From the NCBI GenBank assembly GCA_002392325.1, contig DGGS01000161.1, positions 1-30,785 on the forward strand: DNA of 30,785 nt. The letters run 5' to 3'. The notes beneath the pieces were generated by a model. That model was not told the origin of the DNA. It saw only the letters and a program-made list of their open reading frames with translations, and searched no databases. Source of the DNA: Bacteroidales bacterium UBA3868 (GTDB taxonomy: Bacteria; Bacteroidota; Bacteroidia; Bacteroidales; WCHB1-69). Positions within the stretch are counted from its first letter, which is position 1. The number at the start of each line of letters is the position of its first letter. The position numbers and the translations under genes are program-made. This document shows, piece after piece, positions 7,264-15,257 of this stretch.

Positions 7264-8271
7264 TTAGAATTTATTGCCAGCTGCTTGACAAGCCGTGATG
7301 GCCACCAAACTTACGATGTCTTCCACAGAACATCCACGGGAGAGGTCGTTGATCGGAGCTGCCATACCTTGCATCACAGGACCTACAGCATCGGCACCGG
7401 CCATGCGCTGCACAAGTTTGTAAGCGATATTGCCCACCTCAAGTGACGGGAATACCAGCACATTGGCTTTACCAGCTACAGGACTGCCCGGAGCCTTCTT
7501 GGCGGCCACTTCGGGAATAATAGCGGCATCTGCTTGCAAATCACCATCGATCAACAAGTTGGGATCCATTTCCTTGGCGATGCGGGTGGCATTCACCACT
7601 TTGTCCACGAGTTCGTGTTTAGCGGAACCCTTAGTGGAGAAACTCAACATGGCCACTCTCGGCTCAATGCCGGCGATGGTGCGGGCGGTTTGGGCTGTAA
7701 CCACAGCAATCTGAGCCAACTTGTTCTCGTCCGTATTCGGATCGGCAGCGCAATCAGCGAAAACCATGATGCCATCGTCACCCCATTTCTTGTCAGGGAA
7801 GCACATGATGAATGCGCCGGAAACGACGGAAATGCCAGGGAGGGTCTTCACAATCTGGAAGGCGGGACGCAAAACATCGCCGGTGGCGTGCTGTGCGCCG
7901 GTAACTTCACCATCAGCATCACCATTCTTAATCAGCAATGTGGCCAGATAGAGCGGATCTTCCACCAACTTGCGGGCCTCTTCGATGGTCATGCCTTTTT
8001 TCTTGCGGATCTCGCAAAGCATTTCAGCATAATATTCCTTTTTCGGGTTGTCCATCGGGTCGATGATTTCGGCTTTGCCGATGTTTTTCAAACCCCATTC
8101 TGCGGCCTGTGCCTCAATTTTGGCTTTATTGCCTAACAGTACGATGCCGGCGTATCCTTTGTCCAGGATGATGTCAGCGGCTTTCAATGTTCTTTCTTCT
8201 TCACCCTCAGCCAAAACAATTCTTTTATTGGCTTCGATGGCATTTGCTTTGATTTTGTCAATTAAATTCAT
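7264..8271 (-). CDS. pta: Phosphate acetyltransferase
   Basis: Enzyme of 335 residues, the length of the single-domain short Pta class. It interconverts acetyl-CoA plus phosphate with acetyl phosphate plus CoA in the acetate pathway. Recognisable features are the N-terminal KRIVLAEGEEERTLKAADII, the T-G-A-Q-H-A-T-G-D-V-L-R-P-A substrate loop at about 124-137, the F-S-T-K-G-S-A region at about 212-218 and V-F-P-S-L-E-V-G-N-I-A-Y-K around 273-285. The usual partner ackA is not adjacent; instead pta follows tdk by 37 bases on the same strand and is probably read from the tdk promoter. No separate promoter element was found in the short tdk-pta gap. Confidence 0.95.
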   Translation of the reverse strand: MNLIDKIKANAIEANKRIVLAEGEEERTLKAADIILDKGYAGIVLLGNKAKIEAQAAEWGLKNIGKAEIIDPMDNPKKEYYAEMLCEIRKKKGMTIEEARKLVEDPLYLATLLIKNGDADGEVTGAQHATGDVLRPAFQIVKTLPGISVVSGAFIMCFPDKKWGDDGIMVFADCAADPNTDENKLAQIAVVTAQTARTIAGIEPRVAMLSFSTKGSAKHELVDKVVNATRIAKEMDPNLLIDGDLQADAAIIPEVAAKKAPGSPVAGKANVLVFPSLEVGNIAYKLVQRMAGADAVGPVMQGMAAPINDLSRGCSVEDIVSLVAITACQAAGNKF

Positions 8272-8308
8272 CGTATCTTATTATTAATTAGTTTATTAAA
8301 ATGTCTTT

Positions 8309-8899
8309 TTATTGTGCCTCCTTCATCGCCTCGTTGAAGCAATGGCGGCAAAGGGGTTCATAAGAGTCCTTCTCGCCCAGTAACACTTGGCCTTCTGTGG
8401 CCACAATGCGATGTGAGTATTGCGCCAAATCACCGCAACGCGTGCAGATGGCGTGCTGCTTGCTCACATACTCCGCCACCGCCATCAGTTTGGGCATCGG
8501 ACCGAACGGATTACCCAAGTAATCCATATCCAACCCGCTGACAATCACACGGATACCAGCATTGGCCAGCGTATTGCAGACCTCCACAATGCCGTCATCA
8601 AAAAATTGGATTTCATCGATAGCCACTACCTGGACTGATTCCATGTTCACATAGAGCAGAATTTCGGAGGAGTTATGCACAGGCGTGGAAACGCGCGAAT
8701 TTTCATTGTGCGAAACCACATCAGTCTCGTCGTATCTCGTGTCTATAGCGGGTTTGAAGAGTTCGATTTCCTGCTGGGCGAACTCCGCGCGGCGGATTCT
8801 ACGCAACAATTCCTCCGTTTTGCCGGAGAACATAGACCCGCATATCACCTCGATCCATCCTTTTTTTGTGTTCCTATTTGCTTTATTTTCCAAAAACAT
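8309..8899 (-). CDS. tdk: Thymidine kinase (type II)
   Basis: Enzyme of 196 residues that phosphorylates thymidine to dTMP in pyrimidine salvage. The P-loop GSMFSGKT is at residues 21-28, the Walker-B-like AIDEIQFF at 93-100 carries catalytic E96, and the four zinc ligands of the lasso domain are C152, C155, C184 and C187 (CTRC and CRHC). The length and motif order match the bacterial type II family. It heads a minus-strand run tdk-pta and is divergent from the proline-rich gene at 8996. A -7 element lies 49 bases upstream. Confidence 0.96.
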   Translation of the reverse strand: MFLENKANRNTKKGWIEVICGSMFSGKTEELLRRIRRAEFAQQEIELFKPAIDTRYDETDVVSHNENSRVSTPVHNSSEILLYVNMESVQVVAIDEIQFFDDGIVEVCNTLANAGIRVIVSGLDMDYLGNPFGPMPKLMAVAEYVSKQHAICTRCGDLAQYSHRIVATEGQVLLGEKDSYEPLCRHCFNEAMKEAQ

Positions 8900-8929
8900 T
8901 TGACAGCCCGATTAAATTTTGTATTTTTG
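8899..8929 (+). promoter_or_regulatory. Promoter (TTTG-N19-TATTTTTG) of the proline-rich gene
   Basis: The best two-part promoter in the window: TTTG at 8899-8902 and TATTTTTG at 8922-8929, separated by 19 bases, as in the B. fragilis consensus. The -33 box touches the first base of the divergent tdk start codon. Confidence 0.7.
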
Positions 8930-8948
8930 GCCGATTTTTTCTGAGCCG

Positions 8949-8956
8949 CAAAATTA
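8949..8956 (-). promoter_or_regulatory. Promoter -7 element (TAATTTTG) of tdk
   Basis: Minus-strand TAATTTTG fits TAnnTTTG, 49 bases before the tdk ATG, in the divergent intergenic region. No good -33 partner was seen. Confidence 0.5.
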
Positions 8957-8995
8957 ACAATATTTGCGCACCTATAACCATTAACTCTTCATAAA

Positions 8996-9928
8996 ATGCA
9001 AAATTCTTTTAAACAAATTAATGAAATAATTGATAATCTTTTGGTTATCTGCAATGAGAATTGCCAACTCCCGAAAATCGAGAAGGATATTTTACTCGAA
9101 AAACTGCGCAAACTGTACCTCCAGTCGCAGTTGATTGAGGAATTGGAGATTCCCGCTAAGATAGAAGAAGAGGAACCCGAATATGAGGTTCACAAAGGAA
9201 TGGAAGATGATGTTGATTTGTTTTTCGATACCGAGCATGAGAGTTATGGTGCGCCGCAAACACCTGAAGTGGCAGAAGAACCTGTTCCCGAACCAGAACC
9301 CATCCCGGTACCGGAACCGGTGAAAGAACCGACTCCCGAACCCGTAAAGGAAATTATTCCCGAACCGGTAAAAGAGCCCGTATCAGCGCCCGCTTCCAAA
9401 CCGGTAGTTGAACCGGCTCCGGAGTCCAAACCTGCGCCACAGCAAGAATTGAAACTTGATTTGGAAAAACAACCTGAGGTGGTGAAGCCCAAAACGGCCA
9501 CCCCACAACCTTCCAAAGTGGCGCAAAAACCGGAACAAGTCATTGAACCCGAACGGTTGAACGATGAGAATGAAGATGACTTGCTGCAATTTATTCCTCA
9601 AAAAAGCGCGCCGAAAACCGCGCCGCGCTCCCTCAACGACTTGTTCAACAAGCAACAGGAAGACCGTTCCCTGGGCGTACAATTCCAACACGCCAAGGTG
9701 GGCGACCTTACCAAAGCCATCTCCATAAACGACAAGTTCACTTTTATCAAAGAACTGTTCAACAACAAAGGAGAGGATTTCAGCGCCGCCATCCAGCAAT
9801 TGAACCAGTGCGCCAGCATGGATGAGGCTTTTGATTGTCTCGAGAACTTAAAGAAAAAGTATTTCTGGGATTCCACGGCAACCGCATATCTCTCTTTATG
9901 CGACTTGCTCAGAAGAAAATACAATTAG
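8996..9928 (+). CDS. Bacteroidota protein of unknown function with a proline/glutamate-rich linker
   Basis: Cytoplasmic protein of 310 residues without signal peptide or TM segment. Three parts are visible. An N-terminal helical region (about 1-55) begins MQNSFKQINEIIDNLLVI. An extended, low-complexity linker (about 88-185) is full of E-P-V-K-E-P and P-E-P units. A compact C-terminal domain (about 212-310) has the pattern D-L-x-K-A-I-S-I-N-D-K-F-x-F-I-K-E-L-F-N followed by W-D and D-L-L-R-R-K-Y. I recall the C-terminal pattern from uncharacterised Bacteroidota proteins but know no function. The Gre factor gene starts two bases after its stop, so the two are translationally coupled, which hints at a link to transcription. 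The linker's high acidity could make the protein a scaffold; that is a guess. Confidence 0.85.
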   Translation: MQNSFKQINEIIDNLLVICNENCQLPKIEKDILLEKLRKLYLQSQLIEELEIPAKIEEEEPEYEVHKGMEDDVDLFFDTEHESYGAPQTPEVAEEPVPEPEPIPVPEPVKEPTPEPVKEIIPEPVKEPVSAPASKPVVEPAPESKPAPQQELKLDLEKQPEVVKPKTATPQPSKVAQKPEQVIEPERLNDENEDDLLQFIPQKSAPKTAPRSLNDLFNKQQEDRSLGVQFQHAKVGDLTKAISINDKFTFIKELFNNKGEDFSAAIQQLNQCASMDEAFDCLENLKKKYFWDSTATAYLSLCDLLRRKYN

Positions 9929-9930
9929 TC

Positions 9931-10419
9931 ATGAGTCGGGGATTTGTTAAGGAAGGCGACCAGGAAGAAACGCCAATGGTGCCGCCTCGGGCATTTCTTC
10001 CTCCTGGGGTGGTGAACTATGTAACCCCTAAAGGCATGGAATTGCTGATGCAGGAACGCCAGGCGATTCTCGACGAGCGTGATGCCATCGACACGGGCGG
10101 GCAGGAAACCGACGCGCGTGTGATGCGCAACTTCCTGAATGCCAAGTTGGAATTATTAGAAAACCGCATTAAGATTGCCAAAGTGACCGAACACAAGAAC
10201 AACGGAGAAGTGGCGTTTGGCTCCATCGTGCAGTTGCGGATAAATGGAACTGAGATGCAACTCCAGATCACGGGTGTTGACGAAGCCAACGCCGCCCAAG
10301 GCAAAATCCCGTTCACCTCACCCATGGCCAAAGGACTTTTCGGTCACCGCATTGGCGATGTATTCGACATCACCATCCCCACGGGGATGAAAACGGTTAG
10401 AATACTGGATATAAAGTAG
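9931..10419 (+). CDS. GreA/GreB-family transcription elongation factor
   Basis: Protein of 162 residues. The N-terminal half forms a coiled coil (about 40-85, E-L-L-M-Q-E-R-Q... and L-N-A-K-L-E-L-L-E-N-R-I), and the C-terminal FKBP-like domain (about 95-162) has the GreA signatures VAFGSIVQL and a terminal I-P-T-G-M-K-T-V-R-I-L-D-I. Gre factors enter the RNA polymerase secondary channel and stimulate cleavage of backtracked transcripts. The coil contains D-E-R-D-A-I-D, acidic residues that could supply the tip function. ATG at 9931 is chosen because it follows the upstream stop by two bases; longer in-frame extension runs into the previous gene. It is a divergent family member with a proline-rich N-terminus, so true cleavage activity is less sure than membership. 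Confidence 0.85.
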   Translation: MSRGFVKEGDQEETPMVPPRAFLPPGVVNYVTPKGMELLMQERQAILDERDAIDTGGQETDARVMRNFLNAKLELLENRIKIAKVTEHKNNGEVAFGSIVQLRINGTEMQLQITGVDEANAAQGKIPFTSPMAKGLFGHRIGDVFDITIPTGMKTVRILDIK

Positions 10420-10442
10420 TAACCTAAAATCAGGTCTGAAAA

Positions 10443-10487
10443 AAAAACCGCTTACCTATATTTCATAATTACAGATAAGCGGTTTTT
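10443..10487. terminator. Bidirectional terminator between the Gre gene and the zinc-ribbon gene
   Basis: Twelve-base perfect stem, AAAAACCGCTTA at 10443-10454 with its complement at 10476-10487, 21-base loop, A-run on one side and T-run on the other, between convergent genes. Confidence 0.82.
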
Positions 10488-10505
10488 CTTCTATTGGTTT
10501 GAGTC

Positions 10506-11582
10506 TTATTGCTCTTGGCGATGAACCAATTTGTCGTCAATGAAGATACGGCCGCAGGCCTCACAAACGATAATCTTTTTGTGCAACGCAATGTCGAGTT
10601 GGCGTTGGGGCGGAATCTTGCTGAAGCAACCGCCACAGGCGTCACGTTCAATCTTCACGATGGCCAGACCGTTGTGCGCGCTTTTGCGGATACGCTCGAA
10701 AGCGGTGAGCAAACGCTGGTCAACCTTGGATTTCAGCACCTCCGCTTGAGCCAGCAACTCTTCCTCCTCCTTCTCGGTATCGGCTACGATGACCTCCAAC
10801 TCGGCCTTCTTTTGGTTCAAAACCTCTTCGAGTTCCTCAAGTTTCACTTTCGTTTCCTCGATCAGGGCTTCTTTTTCCTCAATTTCGGCTTCATATTTCA
10901 CTTTGTGTTTCTCAGAAACCTGAATCTCCAATTTCTGGTATTCAATCTCCTTGCTCAAAGATTCGTATTCGCGGTTGTTGCGCACATTGTTCTGCTGCTC
11001 CTCATATTTCTTAATAGCGGCGAGAGATTCCTCTTTCTTCGTGTTTTCAGAAGAGATTTTCGTTTTGAGGTTCTCAATCTCATCCTGAAATTTGGCGATA
11101 CGGGTGCGCTTGCCTTCGCATTCGTCCTCGTTGTCGCGGATTTCCTCCGGCAATTCGCCGCGGATCATACGGATGTCATCAATTTTGGTGCAGATTTGCT
11201 GGAGATTATACAAGGAAAGTAACTTCTGTTCAATGGAAAGTTCCTCCGCCGTATTTTGGTTGATTTCGTGCTTTTTCACCTCAACCACGCCGTCAGAGGT
11301 TTTTTCTACCGTAACATCATCTTCTAATGCGGATGCCTCAACTACAGGTTTCTCTGCCTTCTGGGCTTTAGTGGCCGCTTTTTTAGCGGGCTCTTTCTTT
11401 GCTGTTTCCTTTTGGGCAGCCGTTTTCTTGACTGCTTCTTTCTTGGCAGCGGTCTTCTTTACGGGCTCTTCTTTTACGGGTTCCTCTTTCTTCACAGCGG
11501 TTTTTTTGGCTGTAGTTTTCTTAGTTTTGGGTTCCTCTACCGTTTCCGTGACCTCTTTTTCTGTAGCTTTCTTTGTTGCCAT
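10506..11582 (-). CDS. C4-type zinc-ribbon coiled-coil protein with an H1-like Lys/Ala tail
   Basis: Protein of 358 residues. Residues about 112-300 form a long coiled coil rich in Glu and Lys, and the C-terminus is a C4 zinc ribbon with C316-G-G-C319 and C340-E-A-C343 in DACGGCFSKIPPQRQLDIAL and KKIIVCEACGRIF. This core matches the zinc-ribbon family that Bacteroidota typically encode next to nif3, and its length there is about 250 residues. The extra N-terminal 80-110 residues consist of K-K-T-A, K-K-E and A-K-K repeats, like histone H1 or Hc1 tails, and would be strongly basic. It follows nif3 by 30 bases on the same strand. The core may bind nucleic acid; the exact role is unknown. Confidence 0.85.
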   Translation of the reverse strand: MATKKATEKEVTETVEEPKTKKTTAKKTAVKKEEPVKEEPVKKTAAKKEAVKKTAAQKETAKKEPAKKAATKAQKAEKPVVEASALEDDVTVEKTSDGVVEVKKHEINQNTAEELSIEQKLLSLYNLQQICTKIDDIRMIRGELPEEIRDNEDECEGKRTRIAKFQDEIENLKTKISSENTKKEESLAAIKKYEEQQNNVRNNREYESLSKEIEYQKLEIQVSEKHKVKYEAEIEEKEALIEETKVKLEELEEVLNQKKAELEVIVADTEKEEEELLAQAEVLKSKVDQRLLTAFERIRKSAHNGLAIVKIERDACGGCFSKIPPQRQLDIALHKKIIVCEACGRIFIDDKLVHRQEQ

Positions 11583-11612
11583 ATTATTTTCAATTATTTG
11601 ATTATCAAATAC

Positions 11613-12407
11613 CTATAAATACAAAACTTCTAAAATGTCCATTTTAGAAATAGCGGCGGCAAAGTTACTAAATTTTTCTTTTAATGCCTTATAAATTATT
11701 TCTTTAATAAAAAACTCACCTTCATAGTGTCCGATATCGGCGATAAGCATCCTGTTTTCGGCCTTGAAGAAGTCGTGGTATTTGATGTCACCCGACACAT
11801 ACGCGTCAGCTCCGGCGCGCAATGCGTCCTCAATAAAGGAAGCGCCACCGCCGCCGCACACCGCGACCGTACTTATGATTTTGCTTGTATCTCCATGATA
11901 ACGAAGCACTTGAAGATTCATCTTGGTCTTTACATAGCGCAGAAAATCCATTACCGGCATAGGCTCGGACAGTGTGCCAATACGACCAAGCCCGTTATGT
12001 TCAGCCATTCCCTCCGCCTCCGAAGGCACCAGCACACGCACATTCCGCAAATCCAGTTTCTCAGCAAACACATCGTTTCCGCCACCCTCGGCACTGTCAA
12101 TATTGGTGTGCATGGAATAGAGTACCATATTGTGACCCAGTGCTTTGCATATCACACTGCCTACCCGGTTGGTGGGCTCTATCTTGCAGATGCCACGCTT
12201 GAGCATCAACGGATGGTGCGAGATCACCAAATTGGCATTCATGGCAAGCGCCTCCTCTATCACCTTTTCCGACATCTCAAAACAAACCAGCGCACCGGTG
12301 ATTTCTTGCTCCACATCGCCACACTGAACACCGCAATTGTCAAAATCCTCCTGCAAACAGAGCGGAAACCGCTCCTCCAAATAGTTCGTTACTTCTTTGA
12401 TTTTCAT
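11613..12407 (-). CDS. Nif3-like dinuclear metal protein (DUF34, YbgI family)
   Basis: Protein of 264 residues, the short form of the family. Metal-binding residues are visible: H64-H65 in ISHHPLML, H100 and D104 in YSMHTNIDSAEGGGND, and H227 with E231 in IADIGHYEGEFF. The family forms toroidal hexamers with a two-metal site in each subunit; its enzymatic role is unsettled, despite the frequent label GTP cyclohydrolase I type 2. First gene of a two-gene operon with the zinc-ribbon protein, an association seen across Bacteroidota. Promoter element 19 bases upstream, in the intergenic region shared with the divergent CoA-disulfide reductase gene. Confidence 0.93.
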   Translation of the reverse strand: MKIKEVTNYLEERFPLCLQEDFDNCGVQCGDVEQEITGALVCFEMSEKVIEEALAMNANLVISHHPLMLKRGICKIEPTNRVGSVICKALGHNMVLYSMHTNIDSAEGGGNDVFAEKLDLRNVRVLVPSEAEGMAEHNGLGRIGTLSEPMPVMDFLRYVKTKMNLQVLRYHGDTSKIISTVAVCGGGGASFIEDALRAGADAYVSGDIKYHDFFKAENRMLIADIGHYEGEFFIKEIIYKALKEKFSNFAAAISKMDILEVLYL

Positions 12408-12426
12408 TTTTTTCGTTTTTAGGGTA

Positions 12427-12434
12427 CAAAAATA
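12427..12434 (-). promoter_or_regulatory. Promoter -7 element (TATTTTTG) of nif3 and the zinc-ribbon gene
   Basis: Minus-strand TATTTTTG, a match to TAnnTTTG, 19 bases before the nif3 ATG. No TTTG at 19-21 bases upstream. Confidence 0.58.
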
Positions 12435-12481
12435 CTAAAATACCATGAAATGCGGTACAACCACCAAATGCACTCATACAT

Positions 12482-12556
12482 CCCATGTACCCACTTCACC
12501 CTTTTACCCTTTGTACCCACTTCACCCCATGCACCCCTTGTACCTCTTGTACCCTA
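12482..12556. repeat. C-rich (G-rich on minus) repeat upstream of the CoA-disulfide reductase gene
   Basis: Tandem degenerate units built on GTACCC and TTCACCC. GTACCCACTTCACCC occurs perfectly twice, at 12487-12501 and 12513-12527, followed by shortened copies ending at TTGTACCC (12547-12554). A related, inverted copy lies after the gene at 14277-14346. The minus strand carries at least six G-runs of three or more within 75 bases, so it could fold into a G-quadruplex. Confidence 0.8.
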
Positions 12557-12564
12557 AAAAACCG

Positions 12565-12572
12565 TATCTTTG
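12565..12572 (+). promoter_or_regulatory. Promoter -7 element (TATCTTTG) of the CoA-disulfide reductase gene
   Basis: TATCTTTG matches TAnnTTTG, directly downstream of the C-rich repeat and 24 bases before the ATG at 12597. Confidence 0.6.
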
Positions 12573-12596
12573 TCGCTCTTTTAAAATATGCGATTT

Positions 12597-14267
12597 ATGA
12601 AATATGTAATCATCGGTGGTGTGGCGGGAGGCGCTTCCGCTGCCGCCAGACTGAAACGACTGAACGAGGATGCCGAGATTGTGCTGTTTGAGAAAGGCGA
12701 ATACATCTCCTATGCCAATTGCGGCCTTCCCTACTATATCGGGAACACGATCGAGGACCGGAAAAAACTGTTTTTACAAACCCCTGTCTCTTTCGGCAAC
12801 CGCTATGACGCGGATGTGCGCACCCTGAATGAGGTGACGGCCATCAATCGTGACCGTAAAACCGTATCCGTGAAGAATTTGCGCAATGGCAAAGAGTACG
12901 AGGAAGACTACGACATCCTGCTGTTGTCACCGGGTGCGGAACCTGTGAAACCCCATGTTCAAGGCATTGATCTGCCCAACATTTTCACCTTGCGCAATGT
13001 GGCCGACTGCGATAAAATCAAGATGCAAGCCATTGACAATCTCACCGACAATGCTGCTGCTGTCGTTATTGGCGGCGGCTTCATCGGTTTGGAAATGGCG
13101 GAAAACTTGCGCAAAATCGGATACCAAGTAACCGTAGTGGAAAAAGCGGACCATGTGCTTACTCCTTTGGATTGGCCTATGGCAGCTATTGTCCAACAAC
13201 ATCTTGTAGATAAAGGAGTTAATGTAATTACAGGTAACGGACTCTCTTGCTTTAAGGATCATGACGGCCAACTGGCCGTTGTTCTCGAAGACAACACCGT
13301 ACTGCCTTGCAATCTGGCTATTCTCAGCATCGGTGTACGCCCAAACACAACTTTGGCAAAGGCCTGCGGACTCAAAATTGGGGAAGCCGGCGGCATCTGG
13401 GTGAACGAATATCTGCAAACCTCCGATGAGTGCATCTTTGCTGTGGGCGACGCTATCGAATATCCGCATCCCGTGACGGGAAAACCTTATTGCAATTTTT
13501 TGGCCGGTCCCGCCAACCTGCAGGCACGCACGGCGGCTATGAACATGGTGTATCCGCAAAGCGTTCAGTATCAAGGCTCTGTATCAACCGCCATCGCCAA
13601 GATTTTCGACTTGACGGCGGCTTGCACCGGCCTTTCGGAAAACACTTTGAGAAAACTGGGCATGACTTACCAGACTGTCATCACGCATCCGGCACCGCAC
13701 GCCACCTACTACCCCGGCGGGCAGCCCATTCACCTCAAACTCAATTTTGATCCCGAAAACGGACGCATCCTCGGCGCACAGGCAGTGGGTACACAAAATG
13801 TTGACAAACAGATTGATGTGATTTCCCTACTGCTCAAGCACCAGGGCACGATTTTCGATCTGGTGAACAGCGAGCACGCCTACGCTCCGCCTTACGGGTC
13901 AGCCAAAAGTCCAGTCATGTTCGCCGGCATGGTGGCCGAGAACATATACGCCCATTTGATGAATCCGATACAGGCGGCGGAATTGGATGAAATCATTGAC
14001 CGTAACGAGGATTTTAACCTCATAGATGTGCGTGAGATTCAGGAATTTAAGACCGGAACCATCCAAGGTGCCGTAAATTATCCCGTGGATGAACTTCGCG
14101 AATTTCTGGAAGATATCCCTCAAGACAAAAAGACAATCGTTTTCTGCGAGGTGGGCCTCCGCGGTTATGTGGCTTCCCGTATCCTCATGCAAAGCGGTTT
14201 CAACACCGTCTATAACCTTATCGGCGGCATGAAGACATACCGGTTGGTCGGAAAACACAATCAATGA
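12597..14267 (+). CDS. CoA-disulfide reductase / NADH-dependent persulfide reductase with C-terminal rhodanese domain
   Basis: Fused flavoprotein of 556 residues. An FAD-binding Rossmann motif G-G-V-A-G-G-A-S-A is at 7-15, redox cysteine C42 lies in SYANCGLPYYIG, a NAD(P)H-binding motif G-G-G-F-I-G-L-E follows in the middle, the dimerisation domain covers about 325-440, and a rhodanese domain covers about 460-556 with active C517 in the loop CEVGLRG. This architecture is known from CoADR-RHD and Npsr enzymes, which reduce CoA disulfide or CoA persulfide and polysulfide and so handle sulfane sulfur. ATG at 12588 (three codons earlier) is possible; 12597 fits the family start MKYVIIGG. The gene stands alone between inverted G-rich repeats and precedes the Mrp ATPase. 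The enzyme class is firm, the physiological substrate is not. Confidence 0.92.
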   Translation: MKYVIIGGVAGGASAAARLKRLNEDAEIVLFEKGEYISYANCGLPYYIGNTIEDRKKLFLQTPVSFGNRYDADVRTLNEVTAINRDRKTVSVKNLRNGKEYEEDYDILLLSPGAEPVKPHVQGIDLPNIFTLRNVADCDKIKMQAIDNLTDNAAAVVIGGGFIGLEMAENLRKIGYQVTVVEKADHVLTPLDWPMAAIVQQHLVDKGVNVITGNGLSCFKDHDGQLAVVLEDNTVLPCNLAILSIGVRPNTTLAKACGLKIGEAGGIWVNEYLQTSDECIFAVGDAIEYPHPVTGKPYCNFLAGPANLQARTAAMNMVYPQSVQYQGSVSTAIAKIFDLTAACTGLSENTLRKLGMTYQTVITHPAPHATYYPGGQPIHLKLNFDPENGRILGAQAVGTQNVDKQIDVISLLLKHQGTIFDLVNSEHAYAPPYGSAKSPVMFAGMVAENIYAHLMNPIQAAELDEIIDRNEDFNLIDVREIQEFKTGTIQGAVNYPVDELREFLEDIPQDKKTIVFCEVGLRGYVASRILMQSGFNTVYNLIGGMKTYRLVGKHNQ

Positions 14268-14276
14268 TAGAAGAAC

Positions 14277-14346
14277 GGGTACAGGGTGAAAGAGGTAAAA
14301 GGGGTACAGGGTACAAGGGTGCATGGCTGAAATGGGTACATGGGGA
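14277..14346. repeat. G-rich repeat downstream of the CoA-disulfide reductase gene, inverted copy of 12482-12556
   Basis: Contains GGGTACA, GGGTGAAA and GGGTGCATGG units. TGGGTACATGGG at 14333-14344 is the exact complement of 12482-12493, and GGGTACAAGGGTGCATGG at 14309-14326 matches the complement of 12527-12544 with one missing G. The two matching blocks occur in the same order once reversed, so this is a true inverted repeat around the gene. Confidence 0.75.
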
Positions 14347-14384
14347 GCATTGGGCTGTGCTGTGTTGCATTTCAAGGTATTTTG

Positions 14385-14392
14385 TATTTTTG
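14385..14392 (+). promoter_or_regulatory. Promoter -7 element (TATTTTTG) of the mrp gene
   Basis: TATTTTTG matches TAnnTTTG and lies 43 bases before the ATG. A TTG at 14365-14367 is 17 bases upstream, slightly short of the usual spacing. Confidence 0.58.
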
Positions 14393-14435
14393 CAGCCCTT
14401 TTTGAAAATTATAAAAATAAAGAAACAACAACTAT

Positions 14436-15257
14436 ATGGCAGAATGTAATCACGACTGCGAACACTGCAGTCAATCGAATTGTGAGAAAAAAGATTTACG
14501 GGAAAAACCGAATCCCAAAAGCAATATCAAGAAAGTGATCGGTATTGTGAGCGGCAAGGGTGGCGTTGGAAAGAGCTCTGTTACAGCACTTTTAGCCGCG
14601 CAATTGCGTCGCAAAGGATACCGCGTGGGCATCCTGGATGCCGACATAACCGGCCCCTCCATTCCTAAAATGTTCAACCTGCACACCATCATCAGCGGTA
14701 CAGAAGACGGCGTGCTGCCCGTGGAAACGGAAAAAGGCATCCAAGTCATCTCCGCCAACCTGCTGACCAACGACGAGAAAACGCCTGTTATATGGCGCGG
14801 ACCGCTTGTAGCTGGCATGGTGAAACAGTTCTGGACTGAAGTGATTTGGGACAATATTGATTTCCTGTTGGTGGACATGCCTCCCGGAACCGGTGATGTG
14901 CCGTTGACCGTGTTCCAAACCATGGCTGTGGATGGCATCATCATGGTGACTTCTCCGCAAGACCTCGTATCCCTCATTGTGAGCAAAGCCGTAAATATGG
15001 CTGGTATGATGAACATTCCGGTGCTCGGACTGGTGGAGAACTACAGTTATGTGAAATGCCCGCATTGCAACGAGAAAATCCAAGTGTTCGGACAAAGCCA
15101 CGCCGAAGAGGTGGCTAAAGAATTCAACCTCAAATTGTTGGCCCAAATGCCCATTGACCCCAACCTGGCACAGTTGGCAGACAAAGGGGAAATTGAAAAT
15201 GCCGAAGTGGATTACTTGGACAATGTCATTGATATGCTGGAAAGCATGGAGGCCTAA
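14436..15257 (+). CDS. Mrp/Nbp35-type iron-sulfur cluster carrier ATPase
   Basis: Cytosolic P-loop ATPase of 273 residues. The N-terminus holds a cluster of four cysteines, C4, C8, C11 and C16 (CNHDCEHCSQSNC). The deviant Walker A SGKGGVGKSS lies at 39-48, the Walker B-like L-L-V-D-M-P-P-G-T-G-D at 144-154, and the Fe-S-binding C208-P-H-C211 in KCPHCNEK. Such proteins form dimers that hold a bridging [4Fe-4S] cluster on the C-terminal CXXC pair and hand it to target apoproteins. The N-terminal cysteines resemble the ferredoxin-like site of Nbp35 and are also seen in clostridial Mrp proteins. Its stop codon overlaps the stop of the convergent phosphopantetheinyl transferase gene. Confidence 0.93.
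   Translation: MAECNHDCEHCSQSNCEKKDLREKPNPKSNIKKVIGIVSGKGGVGKSSVTALLAAQLRRKGYRVGILDADITGPSIPKMFNLHTIISGTEDGVLPVETEKGIQVISANLLTNDEKTPVIWRGPLVAGMVKQFWTEVIWDNIDFLLVDMPPGTGDVPLTVFQTMAVDGIIMVTSPQDLVSLIVSKAVNMAGMMNIPVLGLVENYSYVKCPHCNEKIQVFGQSHAEEVAKEFNLKLLAQMPIDPNLAQLADKGEIENAEVDYLDNVIDMLESMEA

Noticed and set aside
9244..9543. Minus-strand Gly/Ser/Thr-rich open frame opposite the proline-rich linker
   Set aside because: Mirror image of the repetitive E-P codons on the plus strand, not a gene.
12482..12556. Possible CRISPR-like or regulatory array of GTACCC repeats
   Set aside because: Only two perfect 15-base copies, degenerate and closely spaced, without unique spacers of uniform length or cas genes.
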